64,000 bases of DNA from Pictodentalium vernedei (GCA_031216915.1 CM062294.1:387615217-387679216), one strand, 5' to 3'. Numbered from the stretch's first letter, positions 1-11,071 are shown. Numbers and translations are program-made. Notes: a model not told the origin generated them from the sequence alone.

Positions 1-1518
1 ATGGCCAATTCCGGCTCCCATAGAGAGCCCAAATATTAACCCAGGCTCTTGATTTGAACACAGTTAAATCTGACTTCCCTAGAGATGTTGTGTACTGAAT
101 ATGAAAGCATTCTGACTGTTGGATCTGAAGAAGAGAAATTGTAAAGAAATTTCTTCGAATTGCACTAAGTTCAAATTTGGGCTACCATAGCGAGCCCAAA
201 TATTAACCTATGGATCCGATTTGAACAAATTTGAATCTGACCCCCCTAGAGATGTTGTATACCAAATGTGAAAGCATTCTGACAAGTGAATCTGAAGAAA
301 TATAAAAGCATTCCGACTGGTGGATCTGAAGAATAAGATTTTTAAAGAAATTTCCTCATATTGCACTAAGTAAAAATTTGGGCTACCATAGTGAGCCCAA
401 ATATACCTAGGGATCTGATTTGAACAAACTTGAATCTGACCCCCATAGAGATATTGCATACCAAATATCAAAGCATTCTGACTGATGGATCTGAAGAAGA
501 AGATTTTTTTAAATTACCCTCCATATTGAACAAAGATAAAATTTGGGCTTCCGTAGGAAGCCCAAATATTAACCTAGGGACTTGCTTTGAACAATCTAGA
601 ATCTGAACCTCATAACAATGATGTATACCAAATATTAAAAGATTCTGAATGGTGGTTATGAAGAAGAAGATTTTTAAAGAATATTCCCCATATTACCCTA
701 TGTTAAAACTTCGGACTCCTGTAGAGAGCCCAAATATGAACCAATGAGCTTTATTTCAACAAACTTTTATCTGACCCCCCTATGAATGCTGAAAACCAAA
801 TATCAAAAGATTCTGATGATTGATTCTGGAGAAACAATTTTTTAAAATTTTTGCAAATATGCTGACTCAGCATTTTTTCGATGCCCATTACAGAACACCC
901 TAACATAACCGATGGCAATTTTTTTTACCATTCAATTCTACTGGTCATAAGGATACTTCATACCAAATAAAATCTCTCTGTTCCGTGGGGTTTGGGAAAT
1001 ATGGGTGTTTGAAAATATTTATATTTTTAGCTCCCAAGGTTCCCATGGGGATGCGGGAATTTTTTTTTTTTGCATGGGTCAAGTACTTATGACCCAATAC
1101 TACCACAAAACAAATTTGGTTCATACCGGACCATCGGTTCAGAAAACAGAAATTTTGGGCGGGGCCAAAAATCTTACCCCTCCTATTACAAAGCCAAATA
1201 TTACTTCACGAACTTCGTTTGAACAAACTTGATTCTACACCTCATATGGAAGCTCCATAGCACATATCAAGTCATTGTACACACTGGTTCTTGAGAAGAA
1301 GATTTTTAAAATATTTTGGAGCATTTTCCCCCACTCCCTCCCTATGTGGCTGGGCATGCTGAGTTGAACAAAAATGAAATGCCCCTTTGGGACCATCACT
1401 CACACCAACTTTCACTTGAATTGGCCCAGTGGCTTTGGAGAAGAGCAAAACATGGTGTTGACGAACGCCGGACGGAGAGCGATGAGATTAGCTCAGCTTG
1501 ACTTTGTCAAGATGAGCT
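1..1518 (+). mobile_element. Tandem-repeat-bearing, Helentron-like (HINE/Pearl-type) element, left side outside window
   Basis: The left part is an array of diverged units of about 170-200 bp. Each contains a small palindrome of the form GGGCTnCC-ATAG-GnAGCCC, seen near 178, 377, 546 and 712, followed by ACCAAATAT and GATTTGAACAAACTTGAATCTGA. The right end carries a GACGAACGCCGGACGG motif and closes with a hairpin at 1490-1518 (arms AGCTCAGCTTGAC and GTCAAGATGAGCT, 3-nt loop), then an A-run. Tandem core repeats, a terminal hairpin and A/T target flanks are typical of non-autonomous Helentrons such as the bivalve Pearl elements. The class is inferred; the array and hairpin are seen directly. 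A related array lies at 35345-36718. Confidence 0.5.
1490..1518 (+). repeat. Terminal hairpin of Helentron-like element
   Basis: The 13-nt arms AGCTCAGCTTGAC and GTCAAGATGAGCT are nearly perfect complements around TTT. The same hairpin closes the insertion in DIRS copy A2 at 14881-14907, which ties the two elements to one superfamily. Confidence 0.7.
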
Positions 1519-1829
1519 AAAAATGAAATACAAAATTCGAAGCATGAATTGGTCATACTTCAAACATAATTGGTGACTTGGAGAGGAAGAGGTCAGTTGA
1601 CTTACAATTGTGTATATAAACATACACATGTGTACATATACACATATGCTATATATAAATTATATTCCAACAAATCCATAGTTGGGAAGGCACAAATCGG
1701 ATCTTATCAGAACCATGGGTTTGACTAACTAACTGGAGATCGAACACAACTGTACTAAAGACTTCACATTCTTTACCCTTGGTTCAGAGTCAATAACAGG
1801 CACATAAAATTGAATTGAATTTGAGGGAT

Positions 1830-1925
1830 TTGCTTATGACCAAATATATGAACACAATTTTACTTCGCCCGTGACAGAATATCGGCGAAGCAAAACTGTG
1901 TTCATATATTTGGTCATAAGCAAAT
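1830..1925. repeat. Foldback (long inverted repeat)
   Basis: An arm of about 40 bp reading TTGCTTATGACCAAATATAT followed by GAACACAATTTTACTTCGCC is repeated as its reverse complement after a spacer of about 13 nt (CGTGACAGAATAT). The right arm ends in ATATTTGGTCATAAGCAA. The right arm sequence recurs in direct orientation near 2586 and 3074, so this looks like an end of the repeat family described at 1926-3230. Confidence 0.75.
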
Positions 1926-3230
1926 AATAATAATATTAAATTACATGTGATCTGCTTCATTAACAATTTGTTATAGCTAAAAAATTCATGAATAAATTAA
2001 GACTTCCCAAAATAATCTAATCTATTATTCAATAAGTCAACATTGCACATCCTTCGAATAATCTGACCCATTGTTGGCAAAACAAAAAATCCTGGTCGTT
2101 TGGAGAACTGGGTTTGATTAAGTAATTACAGTTCGCCCATAATTGTTCTAAAGTCATCACATTATTTACTTAAAGTACATATTTAGTCCCAAGCAAATAA
2201 AATTATATTCCTAATCAGTCACAGGCAATTAAAATTGTATTTCATGTGATTTGCTTCATTAAAAATTATTGGAGAGTGTCCTTAGGCACCCCAACATTTT
2301 ATAAGAGCTAAAAGTTTGATGAATAAATTAAGACTTCCCAAAATAATCTAATCAGTTAAAATTTTTACTCTTAGAAACCTGTACATCCTTCGAATAATCC
2401 GAGCCAGTCCACAGTTGGCAAAACAATACTGGTCAGTTGGTCATTTGGAAGGCAAGATAGGATTAAGTAATTAGAGCTTGACCATAATTGTTCTAAAGTC
2501 ATCACATTATTTACTTAAAGTACATATTTACTCTCAAGCAAACAATATTGTTTTCATGAACAAATTATGATTTTCACAGCAAAGTGAAATTGTGTTCATA
2601 TATTTAGTCACAAGCAAATAATAATATTAAATTACCTGTGATTTGCTTCATTAATAATTATTGGAGAGTGTCCCTGGCACCCCAACAATTTATAGGAGCT
2701 AAAATTTTGATGAATAAATTAAGACTTCCCTAAATAATTTAAGCAGTTAAAATTTTTTACTCATAGAAACCTGTGCACATCCTTCGAATAATCCGAGCCA
2801 GTCCACAGTTGGCAAAACAAAATACTGGTCATTTGGAAGGCAAGATAGGATTAAGTAATTAGAGCGCGACCATAATTGTTCTAAAGTCATCACATTATTT
2901 ACTTAAAGTACTTATTTAGTCCCAGGCAAATAAAATTGTATTCATATTCAGTCATAAGTAAGTAAAATTGTATTTCATGTGATTTGCTTCATTAAAAATT
3001 ATTGGAGTGTCCTTCGGCAATCTCCAACAATTCTCAACAAAACAGATTTTCATGAACAAATTATGATTTTCACAGCGAAGTAAAATTGTGTTCATATATT
3101 TAGTTACAAGCAACTAATAATATTAAGTTACCTGTGATTTGCTTCATTAATAATTATTGGAGAGTGTCCCTGGCATCCCAACAATTTATAAGGGCTAACA
3201 TTTTGATGAATAAATTAAGACTGATAAGCT
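1926..3230. repeat. Three degenerate copies of a roughly 0.4-kb repeat
   Basis: Blocks recur about every 390 bp. CATCCTTCGAATAATC appears near 2048, 2386 and 2778; CTAAAGTCATCACATTATTT near 2149, 2501 and 2882; and ATTGGAGAGTGTCC near 2270, 2662 and 3160. Partial units also contain a GTGTTCATATATTTAGT segment that matches the foldback arm at 1830-1925. No open frame of note is present. The class is unknown; it could be a tandemly arranged non-autonomous DNA element or a decayed satellite. Confidence 0.65.
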
Positions 3231-4136
3231 GATGAACATTTTACAATGTTTCAGCCTTGGTGTTGGCAGGTCATGAATATTAATGAATATCGTGTTGAGT
3301 TTCATGTACTGATACCGAAAGCCTCAGATCTTGGCTTACTGTCTTGAAAATGTCACTGGTGCAAGTGTAGTGTTCAATAGTTTCGTTTTTTAATTCCATT
3401 CAAACGTATACAGAAATTATTTGACAGTGGCCAGCAGATTTGTAGATATTGCATTTATTATAAAGTGAATTATGTAGTCATTCTGGTAATTCAATATTAC
3501 GCACAGTACCTTAAAACGAGCTAGAATTTTAAAAGCGAATTTGTGGTTGTATTTATTGGAGTGCAGTTGCAATTTTCAGTAGTCTCTCACTACCGATCCT
3601 GACACGTGGTTGCAGTTAACCTCCCAGTTACATAAAACCCTTGGACAAATATACTAAAAAAAATGTTGGGAAAACTGGGATGGTTCAACACTTTTGTGTA
3701 GTATATACAATATTTCACTAGTGTTCCCTCAATCTGTAGTACCTGTTTTATCATGATTTCTAAACAAAATCAAAGGTGCTGAGGGTTTTATACAGAAATC
3801 ATTATAATTATTTTCTTATGTGGAAAATTCTAAATACTAGGACGTGCAGTTCAAACTATAAATGATGTGGACAAGTTCTGAAGACTCTCTTTGAGTGATG
3901 TCATTTTGTATGAATGACATCATAACAGAAAGTTTCTAATCATCAAATAAAAACTGAGCTGAATGAGTAAACAGTGACCTGTAAAATTAGATGTATTGGC
4001 ATTTGTGTGATCTCTCCAAAGTTAAAGTATGTGGCAAAGTGTCTATATGAACAGGCATGTTCAATAACATATCATGAAACAATTATTTATGAACAAAATC
4101 ATGCTGAACCATGGAAGCATGGCATATTTGACAAAA
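3231..4136. other. No gene seen
   Basis: This is AT-rich sequence with no usable open frame or recognised repeat. The only structure noted is a small hairpin at about 3897-3921, with arms GATGTCATT and AATGACATC. It runs directly into the low-coordinate end of DIRS copy A1 through an A-run. Confidence 0.5.
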
Positions 4137-4364
4137 GTTAAAAAATTTATAGTAATTTCTATATTTTTTATACTTACCAATGACCCAGACATAGCTGGTG
4201 CTAACTCTTAAAATATAGGGCCAAACACAAATTTTGCCCCCCAATCCCCAAAATTTGCATCTAAAACCAAAGAAAACATGTCCTGAAAGGCCCTCCACAC
4301 TTCGCCTCTACTGCGCATGCGCAGTGTCAAGGACGTTCCGAAATTGGCGCCATTAATCATTCTA
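4137..4364. repeat. DIRS A1 low-coordinate ITR
   Basis: About 228 bp, the reverse complement of the high-coordinate ITR of the other copies (for example 15232-15434), apart from the outermost AT-rich edge. It contains the 12-bp palindrome TGCGCATGCGCA at 4312-4323, which matches an NRF-1 consensus, and on the minus strand a GGTAAGTAT motif near the outer edge. The A1-only change CCTCTACTGCG is present. Confidence 0.85.
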
Positions 4365-4438
4365 ATAACCAGTGCCTGGTAAGCGCTATGTACTCAGCGG
4401 GGAGGCAAGAATTCCCAACTCCTGGGAGGGCCATCCCC

Positions 4439-4526
4439 GTCTGGGTCATTGGTAAGTATAAAAAATATAGAAATTACTATAAATTTTTTAACATTTTTAT
4501 ACTGTACCAATGACCCAGACATAGCT
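4439..4526. repeat. DIRS A1 internal complementary region (ICR)
   Basis: The left half, GTCTGGGTCATTGGTAAGTA onward to TTTTTTAAC, is the reverse complement of the element's low-coordinate edge. The right half, ATTTTTATACTGTACCAATG onward, is the reverse complement of the high-coordinate edge of full copies. The join AAC|ATTTTT reads as the junction of the two termini. This is the arrangement expected for the ICR that templates circle closure in DIRS replication. Confidence 0.85.
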
Positions 4527-5149
4527 GAATAGTAAAAAGGCTGGAGGGCCAAGGACATAGAGCAAAATGGAATACGCTCAATAATATAAAATAGAGTCAT
4601 CCCCTGTAGGGAAAAAGAAGTAATAGGCCTTACATGCATCTTTCTTATTTAAGATAAATTAGAAAGATACAACACCTTCCAAAATTGAGCTTCATACATC
4701 CATGTACTCTATTAATATCCAATATAATCCTTATACTAATAATTTTTAAAGTAAGCCAATAAATAAAGTAAGTCTAGAGAATAGAGACTCTTATAGTCCT
4801 AAAAGTGTCTGAGGATTGCATAATCATGTCCGTTGACATATGCAATAATCAAAAGCTATACTTTAAAAACTAAGACTTGAATGAATTTTAAAAACATAAA
4901 CTTCTCACAAAATAACCATCCCAATAACAGCTCAGAATTACTAACTCCGGAGGAGGTATCCCCTTGTTTTCATAGTAAAACAGGTGACCCAAGGGAACAC
5001 CCTCCCCCCCCCCCTTTTTCTTGCCCTGGGTCAAATAGCCCAGAGCGAAGAGGGCAGCAGAACGGAGACACTGCCGAAACAGACAGCCTATCTAGCTATA
5101 GTAGCAACTGTTAAGTGAATGACATTCTGAGCAGTAGATAATAGACCTA

Positions 5150-6201
5150 ACAATAGAGACCTCCAGAAATGGACTCGATATTTCTGAGATAAAAATTCAT
5201 GAATGTGGATAGCTGAGCGCAATGAGCAGCCTTCAAAAATCTATAATAGCGACACTATTAATGTAAGCCCAAGATGTAGAAGAACTCTTACTTCATGAGC
5301 CGAAATCTTAAGCACAACTGCTAAGTCAATGATATACCATAAGCAGTACCGATAGTTAATAGAATCCATTAACAATAGAATGGAGCGAAACGTCCTTCTA
5401 CTAGGCATCAAAGACAGAAGAAGCTTACGCCCATAGTAATAAACAGATATCTGTTTATAAATACATAAACTCTACCCGGAAAGAGTAAAGGCCTATGCCC
5501 GTACGAAGACGGAAGGACCTTAATAACAATAGGTTCCGGATATTAGGAGCCTAACTCTTATGCAAAAATCCAACCTAAATAGTAACGGAAATAGTGATTC
5601 CGAAACTACGAAAGTGAAAATCATCCATCGATAGTGCATGAAACTCACTGACTCTACAGTAAAAGAGAAACCAACAGAATTACTGTCTAAAAGGTCAGAA
5701 TTTGAAAACTACTGTTTCCAGAGGCTCAAATGATTACTTAGCTAAATAAGAACCGAAGTTAAAATCCATATAGGAATTTAATCTAAAGATTCTAAGTCTA
5801 TATATCAAAAAGTTACTAACTGACTTAGATAAAGAGACATAAGACTCAATTGTAAACTATCGTAGAGTGCATAGGTATGAGGTAACATAAAACTATAACC
5901 TAACTAATAACAGGCTGCAGTAGATCTTGTGAAACAAGTATACTAAAAAATTGCAATGAGTAGTATGGAGGGATCAATAATATGAACATAATGATCCCTA
6001 CACCAACGACGGAAGAGCCTCCACTTTAGCCGCATAAAATAGCGAAGAAGAGGATCTCCTAAAGTAAGAAATCGCGTCCAAAGCTCGTCCCGTACAATGC
6101 TTACAATGCAAAACGGACCACACAATGGAATACATGAAGGTTGCGACCTTGCGGGTTGTGATAAAGATGACACGATTTACCCAGTGAAAAAAGATCCTCA
6201 C
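5150..6201 (-). pseudogene. Tyrosine recombinase (YR) of DIRS A1, frameshifted
   Basis: The N-terminal core-binding domain is readable at 6173-5943, with the pattern KWRLFRRWCRDH then DPSILLIAIFFSIL and DLLQPV. This matches the SAM-like fold of DIRS recombinases, which choose integration sites. The catalytic domain is seen further down as AHEVR (about 5302-5286) and, near 5230-5160, AAHCAQLSTF then MNFYLR, which holds the expected active-site tyrosine. Stops and shifts separate the parts. A1 is in frame through STFMNFYLRN, where the other copies have lost one A. It replaces the integrase of LTR elements. No DNA methylase domain fits between this and RNase H. The call is motif-based and fairly secure. 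Confidence 0.7.
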
Positions 6202-6329
6202 ATTGAGGAAGATTTCACGTTAAGACCCACAGTAGACAAGAGAGTAAATTACCCATGATCTCTGTGAAGATAGAGATGCTATCAACAGAAATGTATTGTG
6301 GTTGTTTATCTTAGCAATACCTGCTGAAA

Positions 6330-7021
6330 CAACAGCGCCGGAGGATACGCGTATCCTATCATTCCGTCCTATAGATCAATAGAGCGTTAACAACATTAGC
6401 TCAGAGATCTGGACAAGCCAACACATACGTCTGCAATTGATTAGCAAGCTGTGTCGTAAATAAATCATCATTGGGCGCTCCCATAGATAGCAAATCTGAT
6501 TGAATAGTTGTTTGTTGAGAGTCCATTCTGACAGCAACAAGCGACACGTAAGTGAACGGGAGTCCGGTAAAACAATCAGACGACCCGGAATATGACGGAC
6601 CAAAACAGAACTTGGTGTACTCTAACCAACAGACGGATTCTTTCCATTAAATTGAATAACGGAAACGAAAGAGTGCCTCCCTGGTTCCGGAGATACGCCA
6701 CTACTGTCGAATTAACGGACAGGATTTGGGCATGCGTTTCTGAATAATGTTCATGCAATGACATAAAGCAAGCCTAAAAAACATTATTCCGTGGAAGAAA
6801 ATTGGTTGCTAAGAGACTGCGGAACCCAAAGACCCTGGCACTTCGAATCCGTTGGGATCAGTATTATATCCCAATCTGTTTGACTGGCAACCGTCATAAC
6901 AGCCACACTCAGGTCCGGCAACTGCGGTGGCACTCTCTGAGTCAACCACCGAATGTTTGCCCCAGTCTGAATCTCTTGTAACACTAGATAGACAAGAGAA
7001 CGTGTAAATCAAGCAATTCAT
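6330..7021 (-). pseudogene. RNase H region of DIRS A1, frameshifted
   Basis: Readable blocks in family order are IRWLTQRVPPQL and VMTVASQTDW (expected TDAS), at about 6960-6880; NSTVVAYLRNQGGTLSFPLF at about 6713-6651; RHIPGRLIVLPDSRS and LLSEWTLNKQLFNQICYLW at about 6600-6470; and a final YAYPP block at about 6350-6337. This is the RNase H order of DIRS elements, which removes RNA from RNA:DNA hybrids. The blocks lie in different frames. The expected upstream RT fingers, palm and YxDD box are absent: the sequence jumps straight to the gag-like region near 7030. The related family B copy keeps RT at this point. Confidence 0.7.
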
Positions 7022-7035
7022 GGATTGCCGAAAAG

Positions 7036-9728
7036 TTGCCGTCGAAGAGAAGCTCCTCCGAGAACGAAGCGACTCTGAGAGAGTTCTTAACCTTACTATC
7101 CATGCGTATGGATGTAGCTAGGGCTGCGTCACGTCTAACCAACTCCAATCAGCCACTGAAGGGCGGAGTTATACGTGAACAAACTACTGCCCTCAAAAGA
7201 AATTACACTGAGAATAATATCCCGTAAATCTTTTCTTGAAAACGTAATGATAACGCCTCAGTAAGGCGGATTACGTATGATAAAGCGTCTAAGTTAAGTC
7301 TACTATACATCATGTCATTTCCAACATTGAAGTTGGAAAAGACATAAACGGCGAAAAAGAATATTTCCAGTCTTTAACCACACCGTCTAGACGCATATGA
7401 ACTCTCGGTATGCCCTGCTCTGCCAAAATAAACTATACGTATAAATGATAAAACGGCAGAAATGAGCAACGCGGACAAGAAACTAAACTATCATGCTTGG
7501 TAGCAGGCTTGTATGCATATATAGCGTCGAAAAATAAAACACATGTTGTAATGACATTATTGGACTGCGTCGGTAAGTCAGGGACAATGTCCCTGAACCG
7601 ATCGAAAAATCCGAGTCCAATGACGCTATAAGTCTCTTATCCAAGATCGCAGCAATGAAGTCCGAAATAACAATCACTGGAAGATAATGCCAGAAGATAT
7701 GAAAGGCAGCTTCCGATACTACTAAAGGGAAAACTCGAAATCTTTCGAATCCCTTTCGCCATCCTGTCGGACCCTATAAAGCGTTCGGTCGTCCGTACCT
7801 GATGCAACCGCGGACCGCACCGACCCAGCGCCGTCGGATAATTCCTGATTCGACCAAGAAACTGTCAATTGCTGGGATGCTGCGATACAACTGTGCTAAC
7901 TCAGATAGCACGTCCGTCACTGAGGCCTGAGGAGAAGCGGTCATACAATGCATTGCCGCTGGAAGCTCCGTGATCGTTACCCCGTGCATACTACCAATAT
8001 GCGAGCGAACGGAGTTTATAGGCATCGTGTCCCTTGGCTACCGGAGGGCGCGACCTATTCGCCGTGGAATCACTGAATGACGAAACTGATCGGATACTCG
8101 AGGTCACGTAGCCAATGTGTGGTCGTGTGCCCTGCTGTGAGGATGAGGAAGCATTAAGGACAGTCTCTCGGACTGTCAATATAACGGAGCGTCCCGACCG
8201 ACAGACATATGCTCCGAATGTAAAAAATCTGAACCACAACATGCGGTCCCCTATGTTGTTGGACGAGAGAGGGACCTCTCTCGCTCACAGCCCGGACGGA
8301 CCTGGACAAGCCAGGAACCGGACTAACAGGCTTCCTCCGATCTGTCCTCAATCTGCCGTCACTGGGTGAGTACTAAAGTAATTAAAGTGCTCGCATCACC
8401 CAAATCTCCTTCCTAGACCGCAACGGACGAACCCGGCAGCCGAACCATTCGATGAATGTACGCTACACCGGGTGAGCTAGCGAATGTCACTCCGTAGGCG
8501 ATAGACATATTCCATGAGCACTTATTGCCGCTAGCTCTTCATTAACTATGACGACAGAGGCACACTTTTGAAAGACATCTCCGTAACTTTGCGAATAAGA
8601 AACCAGAAATGCTTGGTTATAGCAAGCATATAATAATAATATATAGCATCGTTCAATAATTCGAAAGTTTGCGTGACATTATTGGACTATGTCAGAACTG
8701 AGGGACGATGTCCCTGAACCGAATCAAAAATTTCTAAGTCCACCGACGCTATCAGTTTCTTATCCGGCATCGCAGCATTCTGGTCCGACGAAAGAAGCTG
8801 TAGAAGACCAAGTCAGATGACATACACAACAGCATATGTTGTTCCGAAAGGGAAAGCTCGAAATCCTCCAAATCCCTTTCGGTATCCCGTCGGACCGGAT
8901 GAAATTTTCGGACGTCCGTACCCGCTTCCGCGGAGCGTCCCGACCCAGCATCGTCAGATAAAAAATATGCGACAGATTCAGTTGATGCTGGGATGCTGCG
9001 ATAAACTGTGCTATTTAGGAAAGCACGTCCGTTCCCGAGGCCTGTGCAGTAGCGGTCTTACGATGCATTGCCGCCGGAAGCTCCGTGTACGTTGACTCCC
9101 GCACACTTCCTATGCGAACGTCCGGAGTCTGCAGGCCTCGTGTCCCTGGCTACCGGATGGTGTGACCTGGTCGCCGATGAATCTCTGACTGGCGAAGCTG
9201 ACTGGATATCCGTGGTCACGTAGCCAAGAGCGGTCGTGTGCGCAACTATGAGAATGAGGAAGCCTTATTGACAGTCTACTCCGGACTGACTATGTGTCGG
9301 AGCGTCCCGAGCGACGGACATATGCTCCGAATGCGAAACATTTTGTACCACAACATCTGGGGCCAGATGTTGTTGAACGAGAGAGGGGCCTCTCTCGCTT
9401 GCCGTCCGGATGGACCGGAACGAGCTATGAACCGGACTAAAAGGCTTTCTCCGTTCTCCCTCCGATCCGCCGTCACTGGGTGTGCATTAGGTTGATTTAT
9501 AGTGCTCGCATCACCCCAAAATTCCTTCTAGACCGCAACGGACGAACCCGGCTGCCGAACCATTCGGTGAATGGACGCTACACCGGGCGAGCTAGCGGAC
9601 GTCAAAGGCCGTCGAACCTACTAGGGTCCTCTTAGGCAATTGGCGTATTTACATGAGCACTTTTCCGCTAGCCCTTCATTAATTGTGACGACGGAGGCAC
9701 ACTGTTGGAAGACATCACAGATACATCA
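7036..9728 (-). pseudogene. Gag-like region of DIRS A1 with internal tandem duplication
   Basis: By position this is ORF1/gag. Two units of about 1.12 kb (about 7478-8597 and 8598-9728) are clearly paralogous: GACATTATTGGACT recurs at 7553 and 8675, GCTCGCATCACCC at 8392 and 9507, and both translate to an ERDSxDFE stretch on the minus strand. Family B has this segment once. Each unit holds a pair of adjacent short palindromes (8236-8283 and 9351-9397). Reading frames are broken. The gag assignment is inferred from element order, because gag proteins of this class have few conserved motifs. Confidence 0.55.
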
Positions 9729-10682
9729 CCCTAATCTTGATCGTCTGAAATAGAAATTGATAAAGTAGAGTGACCCTGCGGGGAAAGGACCGGAGTGTCC
9801 AATTCCCCAATAACATACCGTGACATACGCTTCCCATATTGTCATCGAAATGATACGATACAGAACAGGAGTTAATGCGAGTACACTGACCACATATAAA
9901 ATGATTATAAAGTCAGAGGAAGACTTCCTCTTATTACAATTGATCAATATCCTTTCAATGTGAAAAGAAAACAAGTCCTGGTACTCGCACTAACCCCTGG
10001 CAATCAAAATACATAATAATAATATGATCCATTAATATAGAAAAAATAATTGAAATCAAAATATTTTGAAAAAATATTTTTTCAGAACAGCCCAAGTTTC
10101 TGAAAAGTAACGTTGAGCCCCAATGGATCCCAAGCCTAAGTGTGGACAAAAATTTTAAAAATATTTTAAACAATTTATTCAACACTTACGAACAATAATA
10201 ATGTATCTAGTTATGATTAAAATAAAATCAAGATATTATTTTCCAGAAATCCCCCCCTCACACAGAGGGCTGTTGAAAATGTAAACAATGAGTGTAAAAA
10301 CACTAAAATAAGACTCCAGGCACCCAGGCCCGAAATCAGTTACCAAAAATACACTATCTGATGCAAAACAGAGACTTCCAGGGAAGAAACTGCAGAACAT
10401 CAGATGGTAGATGCAGAACACAACGCCTAACCACCCGTAGGTGAAGACGTAAATATGGGGAAAAGAAACAGAATTCATTCTGTTATTCAGCTAAAACTCC
10501 CAAGAAAATTTAGTAATAATAATTACAAAAACTATGCCAAAAGCATGGGAGAATAGCAAGGGGGGACTTAAAGGACAGGGAGAGAGGAAAACACTTAAAA
10601 AACAGTGTAACTAATTAATCAAAATGACAACAAAATGGCTGCTGCCTCGAAAATAGGTAACTTAACATAATTTCATTAAAAA

Positions 10683-10910
10683 GTTAAAAAATTTATAGTA
10701 ATTTATATATTTTTTATACTTACCAATGACCCAGACATAGCTGGTGCTAACTCTTAAAATATAGGGCCAAACACAAATTTTGCCCCCCAATCCCCAAAAT
10801 TTGCATCTAAAACCAAAGAAAACATGTCCTGAAAGGCCCTCCACACTTCGCCCCTACTGCGCATGCGCAGTGTCAAGGACGTTCCGAAATTGGCGCCATT
10901 AATCATTCTA
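10683..10910. repeat. DIRS A2 low-coordinate ITR
   Basis: Inverted partner of 15232-15434. It includes the NRF-1-like palindrome TGCGCATGCGCA at 10858-10869. It begins directly after the A-run that ends copy A1. Confidence 0.88.
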
Positions 10911-10984
10911 ATAACCAGTGCCTGGTAAGCGCTATGTACTCAGCGGGGAGGCAAGAGTTCCCAACTCCTGGGAGGGCCATCCCC

Positions 10985-11071
10985 GTCTGGGTCATTGGTA
11001 AGTATAAAAAATATATAAATTACTATAAATTTTTTAACATTTTTATACTGTACCAATGACCCAGACATAGC
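10985..11071. repeat. DIRS A2 ICR
   Basis: The same two-part structure as in A1. Here both matching edges are present in the copy: 10683-10737 matches the left half inverted, and the last 30 nt before 15434 match the right half inverted. Confidence 0.88.

Larger units (their letters stand above)
4137..10682 (-). mobile_element. DIRS-type retrotransposon, family A copy A1 (5' end missing)
   Basis: This copy starts at GTTAAAAAATTT after an A-run and carries, reading on the minus strand, a duplicated gag-like region, RNase H, tyrosine recombinase, the ICR and the downstream inverted terminal repeat (ITR). It stops at about 10682, where copy A2 begins. About 390 bp present at the high-coordinate end of the other copies (compare 15056-15434) is missing, including its 5' ITR. 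Inverted termini plus an ICR plus a YR define the DIRS class (Poulter and Goodwin model). All frames contain stops or shifts, so it cannot be autonomous. A1 has the most differences from the other four copies. Confidence 0.85.

Noticed and set aside
1-1300. CRISPR-like array from regular repeats
   Set aside because: Units are about 170 bp, contiguous and diverged, without short unique spacers. The genome is clearly eukaryotic.
4083-4298. Minus-strand open frame repeated at 4083, 10662, 27422, 45240 and 56633
   Set aside because: It lies in the inverted terminal repeat and its start varies with the flanking DNA. It is not a conserved protein.
7036-7227. Plus-strand open frames recurring in DIRS A copies (for example 7036-7227, 48296-48487, 59603-59794; also 8817-9095, 9238-9495)
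   Set aside because: They recur only because the element recurs. The homologous and recognisable motifs are on the minus strand, and these frames have no domain and differ in length among copies.
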